This document shows positions 1-9,466 of a DNA stretch of 64,000 bases, in pieces; the first letter of the stretch is position 1, and each line of letters begins with the position of its first letter. The notes beneath the pieces are model-generated. The model had not been told where the DNA came from. It did no database searches and saw nothing but the letters and a program-made list of their open reading frames with translations. The position numbers and the translations under genes are program-made. Origin of the DNA: Coccinella septempunctata (taxonomy: Eukaryota; Arthropoda; Insecta; Coleoptera; Coccinellidae); contig NC_058192.1 in the NCBI RefSeq assembly GCF_907165205.1, positions 39,832,001 through 39,896,000 on the forward strand, read 5' to 3'.

Positions 1-1
1 A

Positions 2-256
2 CATGTCCTTAAATCCAACAAGCATTTGGTTTAGCTTGGAATCAAATGATCCTTTAATATATTCCTCGTATCTATTACGTACTTTATAACAACAAGGGAA
101 ATACCAACAGAACTCGGGTATTTTCAAATATTGCAGACTATCCGAGGGAATTCCCACACATTTGGCCTGATAAGTTTTTCCGCACATGTCAGAGCATATG
201 ATGCTCGGCGATTTTCGACGATCGAAATTCTCATTACAATGTCCGCAAATAGACAT
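2..256 (-). pseudogene. PHD-finger ORF1 start of a non-LTR retrotransposon (partial)
   Basis: Read on the minus strand from an ATG at 256, about 85 codons stay open to the window edge. The first 50 residues carry a cysteine pattern (CGHC, CSDMC, a later KCVG and CWYFPCC) like the PHD-type finger at the start of ORF1 proteins of CR1/Jockey-superfamily retrotransposons. The rest of the ORF lies to the left of the window. A longer minus-strand frame at 124-339 overlaps it and looks like a shadow. The family call is inference from the cysteine spacing; no downstream EN or RT domain is visible to confirm it. Confidence 0.45.
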
Positions 257-497
257 TGTTTATTATTGATTTCCGAGTGATACGAAGAGAGGAAATATAC
301 GATTTCGTACCTTGAAGACCACTCAACAAATTTGGGCAAGTTTTATAACAATTGGTGCAGGAACTAACCCGAATTTCAACTCAAAACTACGAGATCATCA
401 ATACACGTCTTGTTAATGTTAACATTGAGATATGTTACATATTCGTGTATTCGATTTCTTACACGGCCTTCCTGACAACTCACTCACGTTATAGAGA
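257..497. other. Unassigned spacer
   Basis: AT-rich sequence between the PHD-type fragment and the 71-bp tandem repeat. I see no gene, inverted repeat or recognisable element end. Confidence 0.4.
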
Positions 498-792
498 CAG
501 ACAAATATTGAAATTATACCTGTAAAGACATCGGTCATCTCTCAGCTCTATCACTATGGGCACCGAGACTGACGAGAATCAAAATTGTACCTGTAATGAC
601 CTCGGCCATCACTCAGCTCTACCACTAACGGGAAAGAGACTGACAAAAATCAAAATTATACCTGTAAAGACCTCGGCCATCACCTAGCTCTACCACTAAC
701 GGGACAGAGACTGACAAAAATCAAAATTGTAGCTGTAATAACCTCGGCCATTACCCAGCTCTACCACTAACGGGACAGAGACTGACAATGCA
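498..792. repeat. 71-bp tandem repeat, about 4 copies
   Basis: The motif CTGAC followed by AAAATCAAAATT recurs at 569, 640, 711 and 782, exactly 71 bp apart, with a more diverged first unit from 498. Each unit contains the words CCTCGGCCAT and CTCTACCACTAACGGGA. The array lies just downstream (in gypsy orientation) of the decayed gypsy pol, so it may belong to that element's 3' untranslated or LTR region. That assignment is inference. Confidence 0.8.
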
Positions 793-956
793 ATAACAGC
801 ATTAATGTTTCTACACTAACCTTCTATTTCGACAGAGTCACTTTCTGACTCCAGAAAATCCAATACTTCATTCATGTCAACATTCAAATCTCATTGTATA
901 GGCCATCGTCTGAGCTGCTCCTTGGCTGCTTTCGTCACGATGTTCGTGCCAACCTT

Positions 957-1500
957 CTAAATTTCATAGCGTCCATTATCCAGGCAGTTCACCACCTCGT
1001 ATGGACCTAGGAACTCATAATCGCTTTTACTAATGTGCATCTGAGAATCACTGTGCATCAACACAAAGTCACCAGGCGAGTACTGAACGTTATCTCTTCT
1101 TCTCTTATTAACATCGTTCAGATAACGTGTCGAGGACAATTTTTCTGCTACTCGTTGTCTATCCAAATCTCGGTTTCTTATTGAAGACAGATCCTTTGAC
1201 ACATTTTTCAATAACGCCTGTATCAATGGTGTCGAACTTTGGATTCCCAGGAGTAATTGCAGTGGAGTCAAATTAGTTGATTTCTGCACAGTTGTGTTAA
1301 GAACAATCTGGATTTTCCATAAACCACTCGGCCATTCTGCCTTTACTCGAGTTTCGATTCTCAATAAATTCCTAATGGTTCTCATATAGCGTTCCACCTG
1401 TCCATTTCCACTGTGTATGTCTGGCGGAACATAATGATGCTCGATATTCCAATTCTCCAGATACTTTGGAAAAGTTGTATTCTTGAACGGCGTAGCGGCA

Positions 1501-1548
<48 letters not shown>

Positions 1549-1588
1549 TAACTCGTTTAGGGGTTCCAAATGATGATAACACAGTTTC
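957..1588 (-). pseudogene. Ty3/gypsy integrase, catalytic core end and C-terminus (decayed)
   Basis: The minus strand reads the end of the integrase core (HHYVPPDIHSGNGQVERYMR, a variant of the usual PRANGQVER motif with the third catalytic Glu) and then the C-terminal region with a GPYEVV chromo-like/GPY motif. The frame is broken at a CT/GA microsatellite at 1505-1544. This tract sits exactly where the conserved S-D-R-G-T segment with the second catalytic Asp should follow FGTPKRVI. The protein is therefore not functional. Confidence 0.8.
1505..1544. repeat. (CT)20 microsatellite inside integrase
   Basis: A pure 40-bp CT/GA run. On the coding strand it reads Arg-Glu repeats or Ser-Leu repeats depending on frame, and it replaces the segment expected to hold the catalytic Asp of the gypsy integrase. 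Confidence 0.95.
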
Positions 1589-2733
1589 TTATTTTTCACG
1601 AGTTTCTGCGGTGGTTACACTTTTCATTGGCATCAAAATGCAATTTCGTAAAGTATCAACGATAACCAAAATGTGCTTGTAACCGTCAGTAGACACAGGT
1701 AATGGTCCCAAACAATCCAAATGTAAGGTGTGAAATGGTTCTTTGGGATTCTCTACTGAATGTACAAAACCTTGTAGTGGTCCTGTTCTTGTCTGTTTTA
1801 CTAAACATATTACACAAGGCCTAACACAACATTTGATGAAGTGTCTCATTCGTGGAAACCAAAAATTTTCAGCTATCGACTGGTAAGTTTTGTCATCGCC
1901 GATATGACACTGCTCGTCATGGAAGATGCGGAGTAACCCTAAGCGACTTTGTCTAGGAACAAACCACTGCAAATTCATTGTTCCATCTGGGTTGGGGTGC
2001 TTGTAGTACAACATTCCATCCTTTTCAGTGTATTGGTTAGAGTCGAAATCTCCATTCCTTAGCTGTTCCAACAAGTTTTCAACTTCCTCGTTTCCCTTCT
2101 GTTCAATGTAAGCCCAGTTATTGTGCGAAACTCGACGTATTGTGTTTACAGGATTTCTACTCAGATAATCTACATGTGGAAGGTTGCTTCCTTTACGGTA
2201 TTTCATCTCGAAATCGAAATCTTGAAGGTAGACCCTCCAACGGGCTATTCGAGGAATAAGATCCTTTTTAGTAGCGGTTGCTTTAACGGAATTGCAATCT
2301 GTGACTATGGTGAATTTGACCCCAAGCAAATAAGTTCGAAAGTGTTTAAGAGCTTGCAGTATTACCAAAGTTTCTAACTCGTATGAGTGATACTTCGATT
2401 CACTGTCTGTTGTCCTTTTACTGAAATAAGCTACAACCTTTGGCTGGTTTTCATGTTTTTGTATGGCACCATATCCAATACTGCTAGCATCAGTGTGCAG
2501 CTCTGTGGGTCATAAACAACGAGCAGAGGCCTTGATGTCAGATGCTCAATAACATATTTTCTTGCTTCCTCCTGGTCTTCTCCCCATTGGAAGGGAATTC
2601 CTTGTTTCGTCAGGCGAGTTATACATGCCGTTTTACTAGGGAATTCTGGGACAAATTTCCTGAAATACCCTGCTAGACCCATAAATTGACGAACTTGCTT
2701 GGCATTTGTTGAAATTGACGACTTCATTAGCAC
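1589..2733 (-). pseudogene. Ty3/gypsy RNase H and integrase N-terminal region
   Basis: On the minus strand the order is: RT thumb/connection (FMGLAGYFRKFVPEFPSKTA), RNase H-like segment (a YHSYELETL motif and IVTDCNS), then the integrase H2C2 zinc-binding region (FHDEQCHIGDDKTYQ followed by CVRPCVIC) and the start of the core (LHLDCLGPLPVS with the first catalytic Asp). A frameshift separates 2431-2733 from 1589-2368. This is the normal gypsy order RT-RH-IN, contiguous with the flanking RT and IN pieces. Inactive copy. Confidence 0.85.
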
Positions 2734-3380
2734 TTAGACCTTGGCTTTCCCTGGTATTACACCCTCATCTGATATTTCTCTCCCAAGGTATTCTGAGCTT
2801 GGTTGCAGGAAGTGGCATTTTTTTATGTTCAGAGAAAAACCAGCAGAACTAAGTGCTTCCAGGACGCGTCTTAAGTTGATAAGACCTTCTTCCGGGGTGG
2901 CACTAGGAATGAGGATATCGTCCACATAAACCAATGCAATGGAATCTTTCAAATTTCCAAGGGCTCGATTGACAGCCTTCTGGAATATAGCCGGTGCATT
3001 GGTAAGACCGAAGGGCATACGAAGGTATTCGAAATGACCATCAGGTGTCACAAAAGCAGTCTTCGGAATGGATTCTTCATGAATCGGTATTTAGTGGAAA
3101 CCGGAAGCCATATCCGAAGATGTTTTCCTAACCTATCCAACTGATCCTCAACTATTGGCAAAGGAAATCGATCTTTAATAGTAATTCGGTTAAGTTCACG
3201 ATAGTCGACGCACATTCTGAAGGATGTATCCTTTTTTCTCACCAATAGTATTGGACTTCCAAAGGATGATTCACTAGGACGTATAATGTTGTTCACCATC
3301 AAATCGTTTGTGATTTCACGAACAGCTTCCCTTTCGGTAGCGGATAGTCGATAAGGATTACGAGCAATTTTTTTTTTTTT
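2734..3380 (-). pseudogene. Ty3/gypsy reverse transcriptase
   Basis: The minus strand carries RT signatures in order: ILLVRKKDTSFRMCVDYREL, RITIKDRFPLP, the LRMPFGLTNAPAIFQKAVN block, and the catalytic box YVDDIL. A frameshift near 3050-3100 breaks the palm domain, and a homopolymer run (T on +, about 3368-3381) encodes a Lys stretch at the upstream end where RT homology stops. Gag and protease are absent, so the element is 5'-truncated or was cut by later insertions on its upstream side. Confidence 0.85.
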
Positions 3381-3480
3381 TTGATGTAGCAAGGGGAAAA
3401 TCTGCAAGACAGACGAACACACCGTCTCCTGAGGGGGAACAGTGTGGGGATTCTCACTCTCCTGAGCTCGAGAGCCACTA
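3368..3480 (-). mobile_element. Possible SINE-like insert with A-tail
   Basis: On the minus strand about 100 bp end in an A-run of about 14. The last part (GTGTGTTCGTCTGTCTTGC, then GATTTTCCCC) resembles the segment before the A-run near 29345-29398. The two share an AGGAGA.G.GTGTGT, TCTG, TTTCCCC, A(n) pattern. This may be the 3' end of a short retroposon. The 5' half and any polymerase III promoter are not identified. Confidence 0.3.
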
Positions 3481-4233
3481 AAAACCCTTAACTGCTTCTT
3501 CATAGGTTCCGGGCATTTTGCCTATTAACCAGTTGACTCTTAGGCCCGGCGCAAATAGAAACGCAGGTTAGTGAGGTGACGCAGAGTGAGTTTTTGTAAA
3601 ACATAGAAAAGACCAAGACCGCGCAAATAAAACGTGACAGTGACTTGTCAGATAGTACGTGCATCGCAGGAAAAAGCTGCGTCACCCTGCGTCACCTCAC
3701 CAACCTGCGTTTCTATTTGCGCCTGGCCTTATGGTTTCTGGACTCTCACACGATCATAGTAGTGTTGATAGTTGTATGCTACCTATATCTTTTATAGGTT
3801 AAACACTTCTTTGGTTACATTTAAATCCTTAAATGATCTCTCGGTCTTCGGTGGTAGGTTCTTGAGCTTCTAGCTTCTTCTGTTGGATCGTAGTCGACTA
3901 ATCTTCGTAGTTCCTCATTTGGATGTTGTTTGGCTTTGTCGAATATCCTTTTCGCCTTTCTTTTCATAAATTCTGTAACTGGTTTCCATTCCAAGTCCTT
4001 GTAGATTTGTTTATTCCTAACAAACCAGGGTACATCCATCGCCATTCTAAGGAGTTTATTATCAGTGGCCTGCATTCTCTTGATGTGGGTCTTGGCTGCG
4101 GAGCCTCATTCCGCCTATCCATATGTGAGTACGCGATAGTTTTAATCATCGTCAACTTGGTGTTCTTATTCATATGACTTCTTCTGCCTATGAGTGGATA
4201 AAGTCTACTCATTGCGGCTTTTGTTTTATCAAC
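3481..4233 (-). pseudogene. 5'-truncated Jockey element, 3' end
   Basis: This is the 3' end of the same family as the complete element at 9315-14005. Both share the terminal sequence AAAAACCCTTAACTGCTTCT on the + strand and the C-terminal ORF2 residues from SRLYPLIGRRSHMNKN to RRPRD. Homology starts at about 4233 and ends at 3481. A six-base deletion disrupts the frame near 4130 compared with the intact copy. The 3' untranslated region is interrupted by a MITE at 3543-3728. Classic 5'-truncated LINE copy. Confidence 0.9.
3543..3728. mobile_element. 186-bp Harbinger-type MITE
   Basis: The element has long terminal inverted repeats (GGCCCGGCGCAAATAGAAAC at the left, its complement with one change at the right, extending about 45 bp through an AGGTGACGCAG motif). 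It is flanked by the direct repeat TTA at 3540-3542 and 3729-3731. The intact Jockey copy at about 9375 has the uninterrupted sequence with one TTA, which proves the insertion and its 3-bp target duplication. TTA duplication suggests PIF/Harbinger mobilisation. Confidence 0.9.
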
Positions 4234-4542
4234 TCAACTTCAACATGTTTAGTTTCAAGTTAGTTAGTTAGTTTTTTGTTAGAATACTTGGTTTATGTAA
4301 CATTTTCAAAGATCTGGTGCTTGTAATTGGTCAGAGCCACAAATACGTTAAAAGGTGTTTGGTTAACCACTTCAGGGGTATCACTATTTGATCATATATG
4401 TTTTTTTCTCTTTTCGCTGAATATCTTCTGCCTTTTTCCTTTTTTTGCTAAAAAAAATTATAAATATAAATGATAAAAATTGTGAATTTGATTGATTGTA
4501 TTTCTCTGTTTTTTTCTTCTTTTTTTCTTCTCATACTAGGTA
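4234..4542. other. AT-rich spacer
   Basis: Low-complexity AT-rich sequence with T-runs between the Jockey fragment and the mariner-superfamily element. No gene or element end recognised. Confidence 0.4.
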
Positions 4543-4544
4543 TA

Positions 4545-6022
4545 CAGGGTGATTCAAAACTCGGGGCGAAAAATTAAGGGACATACCTATAGAAACTGAT
4601 ATTCTGGATTAAACGTACAAAAAATTTTTGGTCGACGAGGCTTCGTTTCCGAGTTTTTGGACATTAATGTTTCTGTATGCAACCAATTGAATTTCATAAA
4701 TTACAGTACGCCTAGAAATAAAGGAGATGAATGTCACCTGGTGACAGAACACTTATTGTCTGCCGATTTAAATGTTGCTTTGCTGGTTTAGTCCTCCTGT
4801 TACACATGCAGTTTTCTAACGAAAACTATGTAGGTCTTATTTTTGTGTATGGTTTTTGGGATGGCATCGCATTAAAATCTTGTCGGGAATACAACATGAG
4901 ATTTCCTAATAGACGACAATCATCTCGCCAGGTGTTTTCTGACGCTTATCAAAGGCTGCGACAGTTTGAAATTGACATTTTTCGTACTGGTGCTGGTGGT
5001 GCTACCTCGAATAATCACTATTATGCTATAAGAGAAGAAGAAGATTGTGTGCTCGATGATTCGGAAATTAGTACTATACGCATTGCTGCCCGGCTTAATT
5101 TGTCCCAAAGTTTTGCTTGGAGAACCTTGAAAACCGAAGTTTTACATCCATTTCATAAACAAAAAGTTGATTACATTCACCGACTCGCCTTTTGTCAATG
5201 GCTACTTCAGCAGCATGAACAAAATGAAAATTTCTTAAGAGAGAAGCTTTGGTCGGAAGAAGCTACTATTACTTGTGATGGCATAAATAGCTCCCATGAT
5301 GAACATGTATGGTCTCTAGAAAATCCTCACGCTTTTAAAAGAAGGGGTTTCCAACAAAGAATCTCCATTAATGTATTTAACGAAAAATTACTACCAATCC
5401 AAGTCCTGCTTTATCATTTGAATGCCGATGCAAAAACTTGCAGTTTTTGGAAAACAATCTCGATTATTTTCTAGAAGCTTTTCCTGTGTATTTGGTATAC
5501 AATTGTATGTGGTATCAGCACGATGGAGCACCACCGCATGTTTGACGAAATGTTATCGCCTGGTTAAACCAAAATTTCAATCGTAGATTGATTGGTCGGC
5601 GTGGTCAGGTGCTATGCCAAGCGAGATCACCTGATTTGAATCCTTTGGATTATTTTGTATGAGGACATTTGGAATAACAAGTTACGCAGTGGAAATTAAT
5701 GATAAAGAACAATTAGTGGACCGAACTATTAACGCAGTCAATTACACTCAGAATAGGCAAAACATGCAACTAGTGTACAATTCCCTTATTCTGCTTTGCC
5801 AAGCATGTATCGATGATAATGGTGGCAGTTTGGAACATATGATTAAATTTTTTCTGTATTTTTATCAGCTATTAAAGTTTAAAATTGATGATATGCAGTC
5901 ATTTTGAACACTTATATCTCGGAAACAAGGCGATATATAAAAATTTTATTTTACTTTTTTTATAAAGGATAGCAGCCTGTATAAGTTGCTCAATTTTTCG
6001 CCCCGAGTTCTGAATCACCTTG
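4545..6022 (+). mobile_element. Dead IS630/Tc1/mariner-superfamily transposon
   Basis: Terminal inverted repeats of about 31 bp (left begins CAGGGTGATTCAAAACTCGG; right end is the complement CAAGGTGATTCAGAACTCGG) enclose 1478 bp. Both sides are flanked by TA (4543-4544 and 6023-6024), the target duplication of this superfamily. The interior holds one decayed transposase. Confidence 0.93.
4731..5890 (+). pseudogene. Transposase of the Tc1/mariner superfamily, inactivated
   Basis: The N-terminus has the FVYGFWDG helix-turn-helix start and RFPNRRQSSRQVFSDAYQRL typical of a large insect transposase family. A second HTH-like part (IAARLNLSQSFAWRTLKTEV) follows, then LHPFHKQKVDYIHRLAFCQW. The first catalytic box reads SEEATITCDG, with Glu where Asp is usual. 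Downstream, in shifted frames, are MWYQHDGAPPH (second Asp) and ARSPDLNPLDYF (third acidic box). Stops occur after the HDGAPPHV box and after LDYFV. The open part is 247 codons against roughly 350 for the family, so it cannot make active protein. Confidence 0.88.
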
Positions 6023-6026
6023 TATA

Positions 6027-6999
6027 TGTGTATATATGTTGCACTTCTGTAAACTTTATGCTCTATTTGTGGACATTCTTTTGGGTGCTTGATTACCTGT
6101 TCATATTCTTGTTATGGATGAATAAATAAATAAATAAATTTCACGAGATCTATACTATATTGACCATTGAGTGTAAACTCTACTCAATAGTTCGATAATA
6201 GAATTCATAATTTTCTGTAATCATCAATAATATAAAGTAAATTTTTTTTTTGAGGGATTCTTCTTATTGTATAAAATGATTTTCGAAATATCATAACCCT
6301 CTAAATTTATCCAAGATGATTGTGGAAGTCTCAACAAGTAAAATAGTTTTTGAATATGATTTTTTCGAGTTGAAGGTATACCTAACTAGAATTCTGTGAG
6401 CAATTGATCTTTAAAGGAGTTTGGAAGCCCAAGAGGAAAATTTGGAATTCACTCGAGCGTATCAGCTTAATATATGGGAAGATACCATTTTTTCTTTTTA
6501 CTATCTAAATACACTAGGTCTCCAAGACACTCGAGTAAATCTCGATATAGCATCGTGAGCTCTCCAACTAAAGCGAATAAAGTGATGAAACCAATTTTGT
6601 TTTATCCAAAAGTCAGCCTCTGGCTTAAAAAAAGTACTAAAACATAAATAATCGATGCAAAATAACCGCGTCTCTAGCTATTTTAGCTAACGAAACCAAG
6701 AAGAATGCGCCTATCACCAAAAGTACCACCACTTTGTTACAACTATAGATAGCGTCAATGCGATACGTCCGGAGGTATCGTTTCTTGGCGATTGGATTCG
6801 ACGCCTCGAAGCACAGGTATATCTATTATATTCTATATCGATAATGGGACTTCGAAAAATGAAGCCAGCCCGTGGTCGGAATCGAATTCTGCGCATGTGC
6901 AGAAATATTAAGAATAAAAATACCTGATTAGCTCTGTCTCTTTCTGATACATGGTTTTATGAATTGACAGAATGAAATGATTTTACTTCAAAACCATTA
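6027..6999. other. Unassigned spacer
   Basis: Starts with an (AAAT)n run near 6120. No ORF with recognisable similarity, no clear terminal repeats. Confidence 0.4.
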
Positions 7000-8192
7000 G
7001 AATATTTTTAACCTTAACCTATCAATATATTGATATTGGTTTGAATCAGGTTTAAACTCAGGTTTGCATCACGTAGCAATTTGTATTTCATCGTTGATTT
7101 CTAATAATTAGAAGTCCAAATTCATGAAACTTTATCATTTTGCAACATTAGACCATTGTATAAAGACCACATGGTCTTTATACAATGGTTAGACAATCAG
7201 ATTTATAACAAAAGTGAAATATTATGTGTTTTCTACAGATATCCTGCAGAGTGCGGAGATTAACAAAAGTGATGTTGAATCAACAAAACTGTAGGACTGT
7301 GAATACATTTTTCTAGGTTGTTCACTATCGTATATTATCTGCATTGTATATAGATAAGTCTGTTACTGTCTTGAAATTCAGTTGGGAGTTGAGGTGATAA
7401 TTCTAGTCCAATTAATGATTGTTTTTTTCAGCACCGAAATAGTGAAACCTAAATCGATATCTATATCTATAAAGCTCAACTGTAGTTACTAATATCTACC
7501 AATTTGTCATCTTCTCAATATTCTTATTGCCAAATCGATTATTGTATTGCTTCTATTGAAGCATGGCTCTATTAATAAGCACTCTGTACTTTCATATATA
7601 CTATAACTATATATTAGATTAAATGTTGAACCAAAAATATTTTTATTGAGTATTGAGTAAATTTACAAGAGGGGAAATTCAGGAGGTGAAATAAGTATGA
7701 TGTTTACGCGGAGGTACACGCAATATTGAAACTGGTATGAAACAGTAATATAAAACGAACTCATTATTATGTCACTCTTGAGTTTACTGAGTATGGACAA
7801 TACCATTCCTATTCGGCACCTCTTATTTCACAAATCATAATAATATTGGGTAAATAGTTTTTATGCACTTATTTGGTTTGATCTCTTTTCGTTGCTTGAT
7901 CTGAAGGTTGAAAAAAACGGATACATTCTCGATTAATTTAATATTTATTAACTTTCGCCTCATATAAAATCCTCTCCCAAAATTTGTTCAAGAATTTGAA
8001 AAAAATCATCATTCGAATTCATTCAATCATCCAACGTCAAAGATGAAAACAAACTAACCAATGTCTTGATTGTCATTTTCGAAGTTCTAATTCGCGCATG
8101 CTTACAAGTGGATTCCTCCCAACGATTTGGCTTCACTTTTTGTCGTAGTCTAGAACGCGTGATATCAATATTGGTATAATAGATATATGCCT
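7000..8192. repeat. 1.2-kb dispersed repeat, copy 1
   Basis: Aligns by eye along its length with 41290-42396. Shared words include CAGGTTTGCATCAC/TTACTTAG, TTGTATTTCATCGTTGATTT, GTTGTTCACTATCGTATATT, AATTCAGTTGGGAGTTGAGG, CAAGAGGGGAAATTCAGGAG and AGATATATGCCT at the end. Both copies are in the same orientation. No coding potential is seen. The two are diverged by substitutions and small indels. Homology stops sharply after AGATATATGCCT, which may be a true element end. Confidence 0.85.
7153..7188. repeat. 36-bp perfect hairpin insert
   Basis: A 16-bp arm (CCATTGTATAAAGACC), a 4-nt loop and a perfect complementary arm, flanked by TTAGA at 7148-7152 and 7189-7193. The paralogous copy near 41420-41450 lacks hairpin plus one TTAGA and has the same length otherwise, so this is an insertion. 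Confidence 0.85.
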
Positions 8193-9127
8193 CGAAGTGA
8201 CAATGACAGAGCACGGAATGCAAGTCGTATAGAATTGAAGCGATGTATAGAATTCTAATAATAATAATATACCGGGTGTCCCAGAGCTTTTAGGCCAGCA
8301 GATATCTCAGTTACCTGCGAAAAAAAAAATTGAAAAAAATACTTGTCGTAGGAGACCATACGCTCTTTCATGCAGCATAGCAAAATCCACCTCCTGACAA
8401 ACAACCCCTGAGAAACAACCCCTAGCTTTTGTTTTTCAAATGGCACCCCCATGTTTGTTTGGCTTCAACTGACAGCTCTTTTTAATTCTCAATCAATGAT
8501 ATATCATAATATGTAGTTGTAAAGATAGTCACTCGATAAAATTGAATTCGTTAGTGGGTACTGTTAATTGGACTGATCGAATTAGTCCACATTGTAGAGA
8601 CAAGAAAAAGTGGATGTTGAAAAAAAAGAGTCAATAAAATGTGTGGCAAGTGCTGGCCAACATTTTGAACATATTCTTTAGTATAATGTTGCAGTAACAA
8701 TACAGCTGAGCGTATAAATTCGTATTTCATTTGTATTTTTATTTTCCATAATTCTGCATGCCATTCTAGCTACCATGATACATAATTGAATGAGAAATGA
8801 AAAAAACTGTAAGTTGAAGCACAACAAACATGGGGGTGCCATTTGAAAAACAAAAGTTAGGGGTGGTTTCTCGGGGGTTGTTTGTCAGGGGGTGGATTTT
8901 GCTATGCTGCATGAAAGAGCGTATGGTCTCCTACGACAAGTATTTTTTTCAATTTTTTTTTTCGCAGGTAACTGAGATATCTGCTGGCCTAAAAGCTCTG
9001 AGACACCCGGTATATGTTTATTGCAGCGCAAATGGACATATATATTATTATTATTAGAATTCTATACATCGCTTCAATTCTATACGACTTGCATTCCGTG
9101 CTCTGTCATTGTCGTTTCGAGGCATAT
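8171..9127. repeat. Palindromic repeat interrupted by a MITE and a BEL element
   Basis: The segment 8171-8268 (ATTGGTATAATAGATATATG through GAATTCTAATAATAATA) reappears inverted at about 9048-9127. The outer end of the right arm is found only at 18697-18713, because the BEL element inserted into the arm at 9127/18692. The centre is occupied by the MITE at 8272-9010 plus about 35 unpaired bases. Confidence 0.85.
8272..9010. mobile_element. 739-bp mariner-type MITE with long TIRs
   Basis: Ends CCGGGTGTCCCAGAGCTTTT and its complement (one mismatch) with TA on both sides (8270-8271, 9011-9012). The inverted repeat continues inwards for roughly 230 bp, so the same short peptide-like frame appears on both strands at both ends; these frames are by-products of the palindrome, not genes. 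No transposase inside; mobilisation by a Tc1/mariner-type enzyme is inferred from the TA duplication. Confidence 0.88.
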
Positions 9128-9466
9128 TGTTGAATTTCGAAATAGGAATTTATAGGAATATTCGATCTCGGACAGGTAATTTTGTGGGTTGGTAAAAGAG
9201 AGATGAGCACTTTCACTACAGTTTAGATTTTTATTCACACACAAGAAATATACAGTTAAATCTATTTCAAAAAGGTACTCACTCGTTTTCGTCGTAATGT
9301 GGAAGAGACCCTTTAAAAACCCTTAACTGCTTCTTCATAGGTTCCGGGCATTTTGCCTATTAACCAGTTGACTCTTATGGTTTCTGGACTCTCACACGAT
9401 CATAGTCGTGTTGATAGTTGTATGCTGCCTATAGCTTTTATAGGTTAAGCTCTTCTTTGGTTACAT

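Noticed and set aside
8255..9057. Matching 65-75-codon frames on opposite strands at the two ends of the region
   Set aside because: They are the same sequence read from the two arms of the MITE's long inverted repeat (8272-9010); mirrored frames are expected and there is no independent gene evidence.
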